Source of the DNA: Ochromonas danica
Taxonomy: Eukaryota > Sar > Chrysophyceae > Chromulinales > Chromulinaceae
Length of the DNA: 64,000 bases
Reading direction: 5' to 3'
Assembly (NCBI GenBank): GCA_015146655.1
Contig: VKHL01000027.1
Coordinates: 1 to 64,000 of the forward strand
Position numbers and translations under genes: made by a program. The notes below the pieces were generated by a model. The model saw nothing but the letters and a program-made list of their open reading frames with translations, was not told the DNA's origin and searched no databases. Shown piece after piece: positions 26,592 through 36,983 of this stretch. Within the stretch, counting starts at the first letter, position 1, and the number at the start of each line of letters is the position of its first letter.

Positions 26592-26891
26592 CTTTTTTCC
26601 CTTATGCTCTGAATAGACTGAGACGCCACCGACATGCACCTTCCCCCTCCCTAAGTTAACCGAATTATGGAAATACACAGCTTTTTTAAACTTCATTGTT
26701 GCCAAGATTTGCATTGGGGAAAACACAATCTCTATTGTTGGTCAACATTCCATTCAGTACTCACATCGGTATACAATTAATCAAATGGCGAAGAAGGGAG
26801 TGCTACCGACGAACAAACACAAAGCCGAGCACGCAACTTCATAATTAATAGTAGTAACTTATTATTACTTGTCAGCATCAGACATCAACAT
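26592..26891. other. Spacer between ABC1K 3' end and PRP6 start
   Basis: About 300 bp containing PRP6 upstream sequence and ABC1K 3' sequence. An AT-rich tract with ataattaatagtagtaact lies near 26840. I see no gene here. Confidence 0.5.
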
Positions 26892-29547
26892 TCACCGCAT
26901 CATCTTTGTTGTCGATCTTGTATCGATAGAAGAGGTGGACGAGAAAGAATCTCCTCGTAAGACTCTGCGTACCATTTTTGTAGATAATCGCTCTGAAAGC
27001 TCGGCAACTATTTGTCCAATCATTTCCTGAAGCACGGGCTCACGAAGAATCTTTGAGCAAGAAATAAAAGAGAGTAAGCTGCAAATTCAATCTCAACAAA
27101 TAAACAAGACACAATTAACAATTACCTTACGTGCGATCTGCGTCATAGTGGTAGTATTCATCCCTCGACTCTGTCGCACAATTTTCATCAACCGGCCCAC
27201 GTTGTGCAGTGCAGCACCAGGAGGAACCTGGGTGAGAAGATAGTTTAGCACGTTTCCATAGGCCTCCTCAAGACTATGTGGAGACTGCAACATTACACCG
27301 CTCGTCCATAATCGCAATTGATTTACCAGTGCTTTCAGCCATTCTTCTCTATGCTGAGATAAAAAGGCTGAAGTCTCCGTCTCAAGCTGGTCAACGTTCT
27401 CGATAAGCTGTCGTACTAGCGTTTCGCGCAACGGACGAGCCGCTGACGAGGTGAGGTACGCGATGAGCTGATCGACAGCAAGCGCAACCTGGTAATCCTC
27501 AACACTGCTTGCTTGATCGAGCAGGTCCTCCAAACGATCAAGATGGATAGCTCCCTGGGGAAAGAGAAGCTGCTGCAAGGCACTGCGTAGCTCTGAAGAT
27601 GTGTCAGTGAGCAAGCGAGATGCTATATAAGGATAAGCTTGGTGCACAATGCGGAAGTGTGAGTCTATCTGCAAAGCAAGACCTTCTAGGACACCAAGAC
27701 ATCTGCCATGGAATATAATGTTATGGGCAAAGATACACAATAGTAAAAATGATCTGATTACCGGATAATCGCGATATAGAAGGGTGGCAGAGAGAAAGGG
27801 AACTTGTACATGACATCACCCAGCTTGCTGATAACATTCTTAAAATTGAAGTCACTGACAGGACTGTTGAGCACATCAGGTAAGGCTGTTTCTAATGCTA
27901 AGATAATTGGCCCAGTATCTTCGTCCCTGTTTACCGTGGCTAGTCAGATGCTAAACGTAAAAGAGGCAAAAACATCTCCCTTACTTTGGAATGAATCCCA
28001 TGCGTCTATAGAGCTCCGTTAGGGCCCGAAAGTCTCTATTGACGAGGTGAACAACTGCTTCAATGATACTGTATCGCTGACTAGCCTCAACGTACGACAC
28101 CATGCCGAAATCCAGATAACAGAGCTTTCCATCCTTCATGGCGAGCAAATTGCCCGCGTGGGGATCAGCATGAAAAAATCCATTTTCAAGCATTTGCCGT
28201 AGACTACATTGTACTAAGATATCCACCAAACGAGCAGGGTCTAGATTTTGGTTGGCTAGAGACTTAGCATCGGTCAAACGGCAACCATCAACCCACTCCA
28301 TGACTAATACCTTACTAGTGCTATACGAGGTGTAAACCTTGGGCACAAATACGTCCTGGATATTTGCATAGAGCTCAGCAAAGCGCTGTGCATTAACAGC
28401 CTCGGCATTGTAATCAATTTCTCGATATAGAAGCTCTCCAAAATCATCCACCACAGACACAAGATCAATATCTCGTTTCAAGGCAAGGAGAACGGTCTGT
28501 AGTCGCGCGGCATACCAACGGAGGATAAACATATCCATTGCAATAGAGTCTTCACACTTTGGTCGCTGTATTTTGATGGCTACAGAGGCGCCATTCGTCC
28601 GCAACCGCGCTTTATATACCTAGAGATCAATAAAACTACTTCAGAAAGGCGAAGAATAGCACACGGGCAAAGCGCCTTGCCTGTCCGATGCTTGCCGCAG
28701 CAATTGGTTCGGGATGAGCCAACTCAAAGACTTCCTCAAAATCATAGCCTTCACATGCCAGATGTCACAAAACAAGCAACAGTGTTGAAGGTGTAGTTGC
28801 TTACCCAATTCCTCTCTGAAGAGAGCGAAAGCTTGATCATTCGGGAAAGCTGGACAACGATCCTGAAGTTTTTGTAAAGCTTCCAGGTATTCCTTGGGCA
28901 ACAAATCAGATCGACTCGATAAGGCTTGACCTGGAAAAGCCCACAAATCCATCAGATCTATCCCTTAACTACACAGATACTGGTACCAACCTGCTTTAAT
29001 TAGCGCAGGAGATTGCGAAGAAATAATCTTTAGCAACTCTTCAGCTCTTTGAGAACGCAACTCTTCTTCTCGTTTCAGCACGATGTCTAGAATTACTTTT
29101 GTTGCAAAAAGGGCCAGCGGTACAAAGATCTGCGCGTTCCGCAGGAGCCACCGTGCTGGTTGCTTGAAAAGTCTGCGTGAGGCCAGAATAGGATCGTACT
29201 TCACCTCCGGCTCCGCCACACGCCACGATATCTCGCGAACTTTAGATAAGTTTGGCATTGCTTTCAGGTCCTATGACATGGAAATGGTTAACGACCACGC
29301 ACCAAGTTGCTCAGGAAGAGTTGCTGACTTTGATATCTTCCAATGGGAGGTCACTAGTTCCAAAGGGGAGCAAGCCCTGAGCTTCAGCGAGACGTAACTT
29401 CGCTTTCTTTAAACGGATTGAATCGTTCTCTTCAAATATCGCGTCAGGGGCAGCTCTAACAGAGAATGCTCGCCTAAGAAGAAAGGTGGAGCTACGCCAT
29501 GACCAGCTATGTCCCAAGTAGAGAAAGAAAAGCAAAATAAGTAGCAT
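26892..29547 (-). CDS. ABC1K/UbiB-family atypical kinase, probably plastid-targeted
   Basis: Eight exons: 29547-29329, 29270-28991, 28930-28805, 28748-28681, 28619-27985, 27926-27762, 27702-27126, 27050-26892; 742 aa. The start was taken as MLLILLFFLYLG because the upstream in-frame codon is TTG. That N-terminus is a clean signal peptide followed by an Arg/Ser-rich stretch, as expected for targeting to a complex plastid. ABC1K features: the KxGQ motif (KAGQ, 165-168) with ALSSRSDLLP, the Ala-rich loop AAASIGQVYKA, the VAIKIQRP lysine strand, HADPHAGN (about 381-388) and LDFGM (about 401). The text SQRYSIIEAVVHLVNRDF is typical of cyanobacterial/plastid ABC1Ks, which act in plastoglobule prenyl-lipid and quinone metabolism; the substrate here is unknown. 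HADPHAGN has Ala where HADPHPGN is usual. The intron at 28620-28680 has a GC donor (CAG|GCAAGG). The gene is head-to-head with the receiver-domain gene. Confidence 0.9.
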
Positions 29548-29811
29548 TCTATTGCCCAGCGAACTGACTGTCAATCAACCTATTTGTTTCTGACTCGTTT
29601 GCGTTTGAGAATTCTGACGGCACTTCTTTCTCGAAATTTGAGACTCTGTTCTGGGGAAACTTCGAGTTCGTGTCGTCAGGTGCTGCTCGTTGCGTGGGAG
29701 AGGTGCGCATCGGACAAGACGGAAGACCAGTTCAACCACTAGATGAGGGAAGAAGAAATTCTCTTTGGGGTGCTGTTAAATTTCTGCGATTAGACTTCTA
29801 TTCCCTATAGC
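29548..29811. promoter_or_regulatory. Probable shared promoter of ABC1K (-) and receiver protein (+)
   Basis: The two divergent start codons are 264 bp apart, so both promoters must lie or overlap here. I see no recognised box. The assignment rests on gene geometry only. Confidence 0.5.
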
Positions 29812-32241
29812 ATGGACCTTAATCCTCATTCGTCGCGACCGACGGATGCATATGATGGGGGCGATGGAATAATTGGAACATTCATTGGGAGCAAAGACCT
29901 CCTGCCGCCTGATTCTGGCATTCCCTACCATCCCAGCGACGATCCCTCGAAACAACCTTTTCTGGTCATCAAAAACTCCTTTCCAAAATCCTCTATTACT
30001 CAAATTATGTCAAACTATTTTAAGAAGTTCGTAAACAAATATGCTTTCCACAATGACTCGAAGGTCTATGTAACGGCCAATGAGGAAATGGATGAATATC
30101 TCGGTGCCTCAGGGAAGATGGAGCGAGGCAACAAATTCCATTCGAATGGGTTGGAGCAGACCTTTGCTGTGACATGTTATTCCTCGGCTGATAGCAACGA
30201 CTGTTATCAAGTAATTGCTCCCAGAGATGAGACGACGGGAGGTAAAGGGCCCGATGCTGCCAAAATTCCTTCCCGAAAGAGCATTCCCCGTCTTGCTGTC
30301 TCGTCTTCATCTAATTCTTCCCAAGAGTTGCTGGATACGGATTCAGATGGGAGTAGTCCTTGTGGTCGAAATGTCATAATCGTGGATGATTCAGTTGTAC
30401 ACCGAAAAATCCTCACAAAACTATTCTCAGGTCATGGGTTTGAGGTAGTCGAGTTAGCTGATGGATTGGAAGCTGTTGAATTGCTGGCACGTGTGATGCA
30501 GACCTTGCCAGCGTATGAAATGAGCTTCCAAGATCTCCATAAGATCCAACAGATGGAGCGACATGGAAGCAGCGTTAAAGTTCTACATGACAGTATCGAG
30601 CAGTCGCTGAGTAGTGTCAAGGTGAATAGTTTCGTGAAAGCAGCAGCTCAACCTCATGCTCCCCAACACATGATCTCAGCGGACAGCTCAAGAAGCCTAA
30701 GCTCCAGCAGTGGAAGTTGCAAATTAGAAAAGGAAAAGGTCTCACCATCTTCCCAAGCTCGTCAGCAACTTCTATTGCGTTCTCGCATGCTCAGTCATCG
30801 CTCATCCTCGTCAAATTTGGTCGCTGTCTCACCAGAATCCGCAATCAGTTGTGCGCAAGAAGTGATGATCGACAACGACCGTATTGCCAATTACAGCAAA
30901 TTCTACTACAATGTCAATAGCCACCTGGCCATGGCTCCGCATTTTGCTTTGGATCGCAACTGCTCTTTTACTGCTCCCTCCAGCAGCTGTACTACAGCCC
31001 GGGGCACACCGCGTTTGCTGCAATATGCCTTGATTCATAGCCACCAACAACAATCCAGTCGAAGCATCGTGTCTTCCGAGGATAATAGCCCGAAATTCCC
31101 GTCTCCCGCTGAGGAGAAAAGTGTTGCTCCTGAAAGCTACAGTTTAACCGATGGAAGCACGCTATCTCTGGAGGACAGTGTGGTGGATTGCATTGCACCA
31201 CAAGTGATGTTGAAGATTCGCAAAGAAAATATTGATCTATCAGAATTTTTGGCCAATCGTGCAGAGGTTTTAGAGCAGATTGACAACCAAGCCTTCAACG
31301 ATGCTTATTTTGCCCAGACCCGACAGAACTCCTCCTTTCCCCCCTCCAATTCTATCCCATGTTCGTCAACAAATGGCTCGCCCATCGGCAAAGATGGCGA
31401 GCCGAAACCAAACAGGGAAGTGGCCAACCCTGCACCTCAGCGACGCATTTCAGGAGATCACGAGTTCTCCACTGCTTTGGAAGGCGATGGAGATAATGAT
31501 ACGAATGAAGATCATCCGCTATGCCCTGCTATTGGCATTATTGGCCGTCAAAACAGCACGGTGGTCCGAGAGATGGTTCTTAATAGCCCACGCATCATGA
31601 ATGATATCCTTATCCATTTATCACCTTTCCATGGTTCGTCCGGAATCGTAGAAAGTGGGAGTAGCATGGCAGGGGTTACAGAGATGGCGTCCTCTTCATC
31701 GTTCCGTGTGGAGAGTTATGATGAAGCAGAGCGAGCACCGGTAAGCTGGGGAAGAAGTAAGCGCTCTTCTTTCTCACACATATCCAATGGTTTGGCTTCT
31801 AATGCTCGCACCAGTCTCCTCAAGAACTCTTTAACGAATACATCCCATGTTTACGCGGATTCGATGGCATCCGCGCTTAACATCAGTACAGCCTTTCAAA
31901 AGATTCTTTCGGAACGTTGGAAAGAAGTAGATATCATCATCATGGATTTCGTGATGGTCAATATGAACGGTCCAGAAGCTGTCGAATTGATCCGTTCAAT
32001 GGGATACAAGGGATTGATTATCGGTCTGACGGCGAAAGCACTGTCAAACGATATCAACATCTTCCTTATTCACGGTGTAGATGCAGTCTTCTCCAAGCCT
32101 CTCAATTGGAACCTCTTTGTGGAGACCTATGAGATTCTGTCTCGCCACAAAGCTATGCACCATGAAGAGGGGAAGGGTTCTCCAACTGATGGTGCAGTGC
32201 GGGAGCAGGAAGATAGTAGCAGTACAACAACGTCACGTTAG
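29812..32241 (+). CDS. Response-regulator receiver protein whose domain is split by a ~465-residue insertion
   Basis: Single exon, 809 aa. The N-terminal 180 residues are not recognised. A receiver domain begins with RNVIIVDDSVVHRK (acidic pair D192-D193) and helix 1 up to DGLEAVELL. It resumes only near residue 700 with VDIIIMDFVMVNMNGPEAV. There D712 is the phospho-acceptor, followed by GLTAKAL (T740) and VFSKPL (K762). All catalytic positions of a His-Asp phosphorelay receiver are therefore present, so it may be functional. The segment between (about 235-700) is Ser/Gln/Asn-rich and low in complexity, so probably disordered. The insertion falls between helix 1/strand 2 and strand 3, which must pair in the fold. 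The Gly-Tyr-x-Gly loop (MGYKGLIIGLTAKA) resembles receivers common in algal and stramenopile hybrid kinases. No kinase or output domain is seen. A partner histidine kinase is not encoded in the window. Confidence 0.82.
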   Translation: MDLNPHSSRPTDAYDGGDGIIGTFIGSKDLLPPDSGIPYHPSDDPSKQPFLVIKNSFPKSSITQIMSNYFKKFVNKYAFHNDSKVYVTANEEMDEYLGASGKMERGNKFHSNGLEQTFAVTCYSSADSNDCYQVIAPRDETTGGKGPDAAKIPSRKSIPRLAVSSSSNSSQELLDTDSDGSSPCGRNVIIVDDSVVHRKILTKLFSGHGFEVVELADGLEAVELLARVMQTLPAYEMSFQDLHKIQQMERHGSSVKVLHDSIEQSLSSVKVNSFVKAAAQPHAPQHMISADSSRSLSSSSGSCKLEKEKVSPSSQARQQLLLRSRMLSHRSSSSNLVAVSPESAISCAQEVMIDNDRIANYSKFYYNVNSHLAMAPHFALDRNCSFTAPSSSCTTARGTPRLLQYALIHSHQQQSSRSIVSSEDNSPKFPSPAEEKSVAPESYSLTDGSTLSLEDSVVDCIAPQVMLKIRKENIDLSEFLANRAEVLEQIDNQAFNDAYFAQTRQNSSFPPSNSIPCSSTNGSPIGKDGEPKPNREVANPAPQRRISGDHEFSTALEGDGDNDTNEDHPLCPAIGIIGRQNSTVVREMVLNSPRIMNDILIHLSPFHGSSGIVESGSSMAGVTEMASSSSFRVESYDEAERAPVSWGRSKRSSFSHISNGLASNARTSLLKNSLTNTSHVYADSMASALNISTAFQKILSERWKEVDIIIMDFVMVNMNGPEAVELIRSMGYKGLIIGLTAKALSNDINIFLIHGVDAVFSKPLNWNLFVETYEILSRHKAMHHEEGKGSPTDGAVREQEDSSSTTTSR

Positions 32242-32692
32242 TGCCTCATTTTTAGGACTTGACCGTTCATGTATTTTTCAATCATAGGCATCTTGGCCGA
32301 GTGATGATATTCTTTATTTGCATATAATGTGGCGATCCTGTTGTATATAGTGACTTTGATTAGGTAGTTAACTGGATTGGGACGATTGTGTTTTTCTGTC
32401 GTTGCCGTTTCTGCCCCAATACTTGAGGAACCGGTGAGAGAGTGTGTTGTTGTATGGAATGAAAGTATCGATTATATTTATGTGGTAGATCCTGGGAGCA
32501 TTTGTTTCACAACATTGTAGACTAACACAGATTTTGTGCTCTGGTCTGTTAGTTCATTGACACATGTACTGTAGCAAGCTGCTGTCGGTTATTCTGAGTA
32601 CTAGAAGTAGACTTGCAACAGCTTGTTTGCGGCCTTTGGAGTTTCTTCTGAGCTATGCACCCCTAATTGTGTATGGTTACCGGTAATAAACA
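32242..32692. other. Convergent 3' intergenic region
   Basis: About 450 bp between the 3' ends of the receiver gene (+) and the coiled-coil gene (-). The AT-rich sequence has no open frame of note. It probably holds both 3' UTRs and polyadenylation sites. Confidence 0.5.
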
Positions 32693-33979
32693 TTAACTGC
32701 ACGTTTTAGCGGCTGATGAGACAGTTGGTCTGTCCATCGGCGGACGTACTGCCACTATCACTTTCTCCTGCTGCTGTTCTTGCTTCCGTCGTATCATCAT
32801 GCGAGTGGAGCCTCTCTGCCGCTCTTCGCTTGAGGGATTACTAAACAATCCATTGGTAGGTGAAACTGCAAGGGTCCTTGGAACGATAGGAGAGCTCCAG
32901 GGATTACGATCTTCTTCGCTATCAACCACTTCAACAACTTTCGGCTGAACAGTCTGAATGATTATCGGAGTAGTGACTTCTCTGTTCTTTATCTCTCCAA
33001 ATAAACAAGGCGTCGCTATAGCAGATTCACTATAATCATCTCCAGTCAACAGATCAAGAGGATGAGGAGAAGTGTAAGTCGGCATTGGGGTAGCATTGCT
33101 GTTGACACGGCGGGAAAGTTCCCTTTTAGCATTTTTTGCACCAAGTTGAGGCTGTGTACGATTAATAGGAAGATGCAAAACCTTCTTGAGGTCTTCTATC
33201 TCAATCCGAAGCCTCTCATTCTCTTTGACAGCATAATTGTGCAGTCTTTCCTTCGCCGTGCGTGAATGGAGGACTATTGAATGCTCTTGCTTCATATTAA
33301 GCAGTGATTTCTCGAGGTCAGCTATCCTCTCATCTTTACTCATGTTAATAGTCTCTAGGTGACAGTATTCCTCCTTAATCCGTTGGACAGTCTCCAATAA
33401 TTGCTGATTCTCTTTCTCTTTCTCCTCACACTTTCTCTTCCAGTGAACGATATTTTCAGCCAGTTTTCGTCCTTGAGACTCCAACCATTCTTGGTGACCC
33501 TCGAAGACCGATAACTTCTGTAAGAGGCGATCTTTCTCTGCTTTAATCTGAGTTAGGATCTGTTGGGCCTCGAGATGACTAGAGGAAGTCTCCGTCAAAG
33601 ATGCCAATGTTTCTTTGAACTTCAGTTTTAGCTCATCGTTTTCAAAGCGTAAAAGGTCTCGCTCTTGGAGGATGTGTTGTAAGGAGACTTCAGCCTCAGC
33701 TTGGCGCAATTTGGCAGTATGGACCTGCTCGTCTAGGGCTTGCCATAGCCCTCGATATTCCAACTCCACTCCGTTTGATTGGGTTGAAGCGACCGACTTG
33801 CCACCAACTTTCTTCATGTGCTGGTATAATTCGCAAATTAAATGAGAACTTTGCTTTGCACTTTTTGAAAAATGACCTCCAGTTATTATATTCCCACGCA
33901 AGCAACGTTGCTCTCTGCTGGCTGATGTGCACACCATAAAAAGGGCTGCAAAATACCATCTTAATCTTATAGTAATCAT
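32693..33979 (-). CDS. Coiled-coil protein of unknown function, possibly with an N-terminal signal or anchor
   Basis: Read as one exon from MITIRLRW (428 aa). A longer frame would need a non-ATG start, and an alternative ATG is MKKVGGK at 33817. The first 22 residues (basic n-region, then WYFAALFMVCTSAS) look like a signal peptide or anchor. If translation starts at 33817 this segment is 5' leader instead. From about residue 65 to 265 the sequence is a charged heptad-rich coiled coil with ERDLLRFENDELKLKF and KCEEKEKENQQLL. The last 150 residues are Pro/Ser/Thr-rich and probably disordered, ending in a Gln-rich basic patch (MMIRRKQEQQQEK). I recognise no family. It lies tail-to-tail with the receiver gene and next to the gene-poor island. 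Confidence 0.65.
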   Translation of the reverse strand: MITIRLRWYFAALFMVCTSASREQRCLRGNIITGGHFSKSAKQSSHLICELYQHMKKVGGKSVASTQSNGVELEYRGLWQALDEQVHTAKLRQAEAEVSLQHILQERDLLRFENDELKLKFKETLASLTETSSSHLEAQQILTQIKAEKDRLLQKLSVFEGHQEWLESQGRKLAENIVHWKRKCEEKEKENQQLLETVQRIKEEYCHLETINMSKDERIADLEKSLLNMKQEHSIVLHSRTAKERLHNYAVKENERLRIEIEDLKKVLHLPINRTQPQLGAKNAKRELSRRVNSNATPMPTYTSPHPLDLLTGDDYSESAIATPCLFGEIKNREVTTPIIIQTVQPKVVEVVDSEEDRNPWSSPIVPRTLAVSPTNGLFSNPSSEERQRGSTRMMIRRKQEQQQEKVIVAVRPPMDRPTVSSAAKTCS

Positions 33980-34668
33980 TAGCACAGTTCTATTCTGCAA
34001 AAGCTATTCAAGCAATATTGTTCAGTAAAGAAGGGTCTAAGCAAGGTAAGTTTAATCAATGGTCGTTATTCTTTCACCTCAATCCCCATACCATTCATTA
34101 TTTGTCATTAATGTACATAGTGTTCCACCCTCGGTATTTAGTCTTACACGAGTTAACAGTATTAGCGGTGGCGTTCACGAGCAAACTACCCTTGAGAGCC
34201 GGTGGTATTTTCGGCTCCCATTTGCTGCGGCAGTTGGTTGCGAAAACATCCGACCACGCTGCCTGGTGACTAATAAGTTCCTTCGATCTGGTTGGTGTTA
34301 GCATGAATTTTGGGGTGTTTGTATGTGGTATGTAAGTTAAAGTGTTTTCCACCTTACGGATGAGACCGCTGAGCAAGAATCCCTAGCATCTGATCCACAT
34401 CCCCCTATCTCTTTTCCTACCTGAGAAAACCTTGCTCTAATTATAACTCAACCCTAGGTCGCTAATACATCAGAAGTTTAGGCACTAAAAGAGGTGAACT
34501 TGGTGTAATTTTCGAGATGGTTGCTTACCTCGGTGCTGCTGACACAGAGTGTGTTATGTGTGTACCGTACCGTACCTCCTTGGTAATGTTGATTATAAAT
34601 AGAGTATACTTTGTGATGCAGTTGATAATAGTGAACATGGATGACGAAGGCGCCTCCTACCTCACCTG

Positions 34669-34696
34669 GGCTGGCTGGCTGGCTGGCTGGCTGGCT
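34669..34696. repeat. (GGCT)7 microsatellite
   Basis: Seven tandem perfect GGCT units between a cctg flank and a cttttcc flank. It lies in the gene-poor island and encodes nothing I can support. Confidence 0.9.
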
Positions 34697-35068
34697 TTTC
34701 CTTTTCTCCTCCACGATGCCGTATTGATCAAACGAGGAAAAAAGAAAAGCCTGCCAACAACAGAAAGACGAAGACCCCACATGTTGTGAGTGAGACCTTT
34801 CTCCATTTAAATATATGTCCGTCCATATCCACGATTTAAATGAAATAGGATTTTCCTAGTAGCCTATTGAGAATTCTCTGGAAATAAAGACAGATTAAGT
34901 GGCGCAATCGAGCTTTCCGCTCAGGAAGATATAGGTCAGGGTTATGATAGGGGGTTAAATAGTGTATGTGGTCGGGTCCATCACAATTCCAAATATGAAG
35001 TGTCACACTCACCATTCGGCAGAACCCGTAAAAATGGGGACTAGTATTGCAGCTTTCACGTATTGCAG

Positions 35069-35110
35069 CTAACCCTATTAACCCTACCCCTAACCCGGTA
35101 ACTAACCCGG
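35069..35110. repeat. Interstitial telomere-like tract
   Basis: Degenerate CCCTAA-like units: ctaaccctattaaccct, then acccctaacccgg, then taactaacccgg. The C-rich strand is on +, the same orientation as the true telomere at base 1. It is preceded by a direct repeat of tattgcagct at 35045 and 35061. This may be a scar of a former chromosome end or of telomerase-mediated repair, or chance CT-rich sequence. Confidence 0.6.
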
Positions 35111-36598
35111 TGATGGATGATTTAAGTAGCACTGAGTTTCCCGACTCAACGAAAACTTATGCTAAAGTGCGACAACTTTTGATTGATGTAATTACAAAAG
35201 AAAAATTGTATTTGATTCAGAGAAGAAGTATTTACCATTATAGAATAACAAGAAATTTCAAATTTCAATACTGAAAATGGGATTCCTTGGAGAGATGATA
35301 ATGTTTTCAATTGCAAAAACATTCCAAATACATCATCGTGGCATAAATTGCTTTATTTTGGTGATGAAAATTTGTGGACGTTAGTTGGATGCTGCTATTC
35401 GCGATAAGAATGCTGTTCGCGAATTTGTACCCTTAATTGACAATATTGGAGGTCTTTTGCCTTTTCTATCTGGTGTATGAGAGAGTGATGTAATATCACT
35501 TAAGAATTAGTTAGCGGAATTGACTTTTTCTCACATTTGATCGCCAATTAGTGATCCATTTTTACCAGAGATGAAGCACATGACAGCACGACGAAAAGAC
35601 GCAACATGGACGGACACTGTTGATTGCATTTTCATTGCGTCCGAGTATGTCCCATTTTAGTATTTTCAAAATCGTCTTTTGATTTCATCAAGTTTGATGC
35701 CTTCAGTTTCCGACAAACGCCATTTCCACATGCACACGAGCGCTTGTGCGTCAAGTTGAAGCTGCACTTCATGTTGTGGGAGCGAGCGCAGGAAGCTGCC
35801 ACGTTATTAAGTTAACAACTGCCCTGTTTGCATCATTAAGTCCGAGGTTAGAATGGCTTTCCAACTCGCCCTAGCCAACTTTCGTTCTATGCTATGAAAC
35901 ATACAGGTAACCTAACTCCAAGCAACATGCATGAACGGGAGGAGGATGGAATGTGAACTTGTAATATTATGTTATGTTTTCTTTAGTGTTGAAGTTTGTG
36001 GATTTTTCAAGTGTTTGTTATCTGTTGTCCTCTTTGTGTTGCTTAACCTTGATTTAACCATAATGAGCTCGATCTTGATCTTGCTTCTAACGATAAGAAG
36101 ATGAAAGAAAACTTCTGCTTGCTAAGTAAGGTGTGAGTGAGACTAGTGGAGCCTTCATTAAACTTGATGGATGCCTTGGAGTGTTCCAGAAGGAAAACTT
36201 CCTCAAGATCTTGCGCTCAGCTCAGCTCAACTGTCGTTCATTTTGCTGGAGACAGATTCTGTTTGTTAACTAAAGCCTGATGTAATCGTTAGGCTCACTC
36301 AGGGCTACTGTTGACTTGTAACTACCTTATAATACGTGGGAAACCAACTTTTAGCTGATTTATTCCACTTCACGCACCTTATGATAGTAATCAATCCGAT
36401 GCCAATGGTGAAAGAAGAATCTATTGTCACCGTTGGCCCTTTTTAATCAATTACTAGTATACATGACTATTCTATCACACAATATGCCAATACAGAGTAG
36501 AAAGCAGAGAATGGGGGCATGTCAGTGAGCAACCTCAAAGTGGCTCATGTGAACTACAACTTCAGACTATTCTACTTAAATCCAACTACTCTACCCTG

Positions 36599-36624
36599 CT
36601 ACCTACCTACCTACCTACCTACCT
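36599..36624. repeat. (CTAC)n microsatellite
   Basis: About six tandem ctac/acct units in the gene-poor island. No coding role is visible. Confidence 0.85.
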
Positions 36625-36983
36625 TCTGACCCTACAGAAACAGAATAGAAGTGGGTGGCCGACTGGCGCACTCGCTACTTGAAGCAAGAACTGGCTTCAA
36701 GTTATTTCTATTGTTTTGTTACCAGAGCCTCAGCTTGGAAATCAGTAGTGTAATACACTGGGAGTTATGTAATAACGCCCACAGCACCGTTTGGACAACA
36801 GCTGCAAACGCCCACATAGCCACATTACATTTTCAGCATATATGGTCCTATGATTTTACCCCGATTGGCTTTAAGGAAACAATCTGTCGTTTTTAAAAAA
36901 GAAATTTCATTATTTTCTGCAAAGTTTAATTATCTTAAGGCCAAATCTGATTCCATCCACTACTTTCAAAGACCAACATGATT

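Larger units (their letters stand above)
33980..36983. other. 3-kb gene-poor island
   Basis: No gene I can support lies here, in a window where genes otherwise follow each other within a few hundred bases. Short open frames exist on both strands, but none has recognisable motifs, splice continuity or conserved composition. The island holds a GGCT microsatellite, a CTAC microsatellite, a telomere-like tract and an AT-rich stretch at about 35110-35620 that reads like decayed sequence. I cannot name an element family for it. Confidence 0.6.

Noticed and set aside
34440-34560. tRNA gene in the island
   Set aside because: No A-box/B-box pair or cloverleaf could be drawn. No tRNA gene was recognised anywhere in the window.
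34059-34789. Short open frames on both strands of the gene-poor island as genes
   Set aside because: No family motif, no good splice partners, and one is largely the GGCT microsatellite in translation.
35110-35620. Assigning the AT-rich stretch to a named transposon, LINE or virus-like element
   Set aside because: No terminal repeats, no polymerase or integrase motif and no target-site duplication seen. The family cannot be named.
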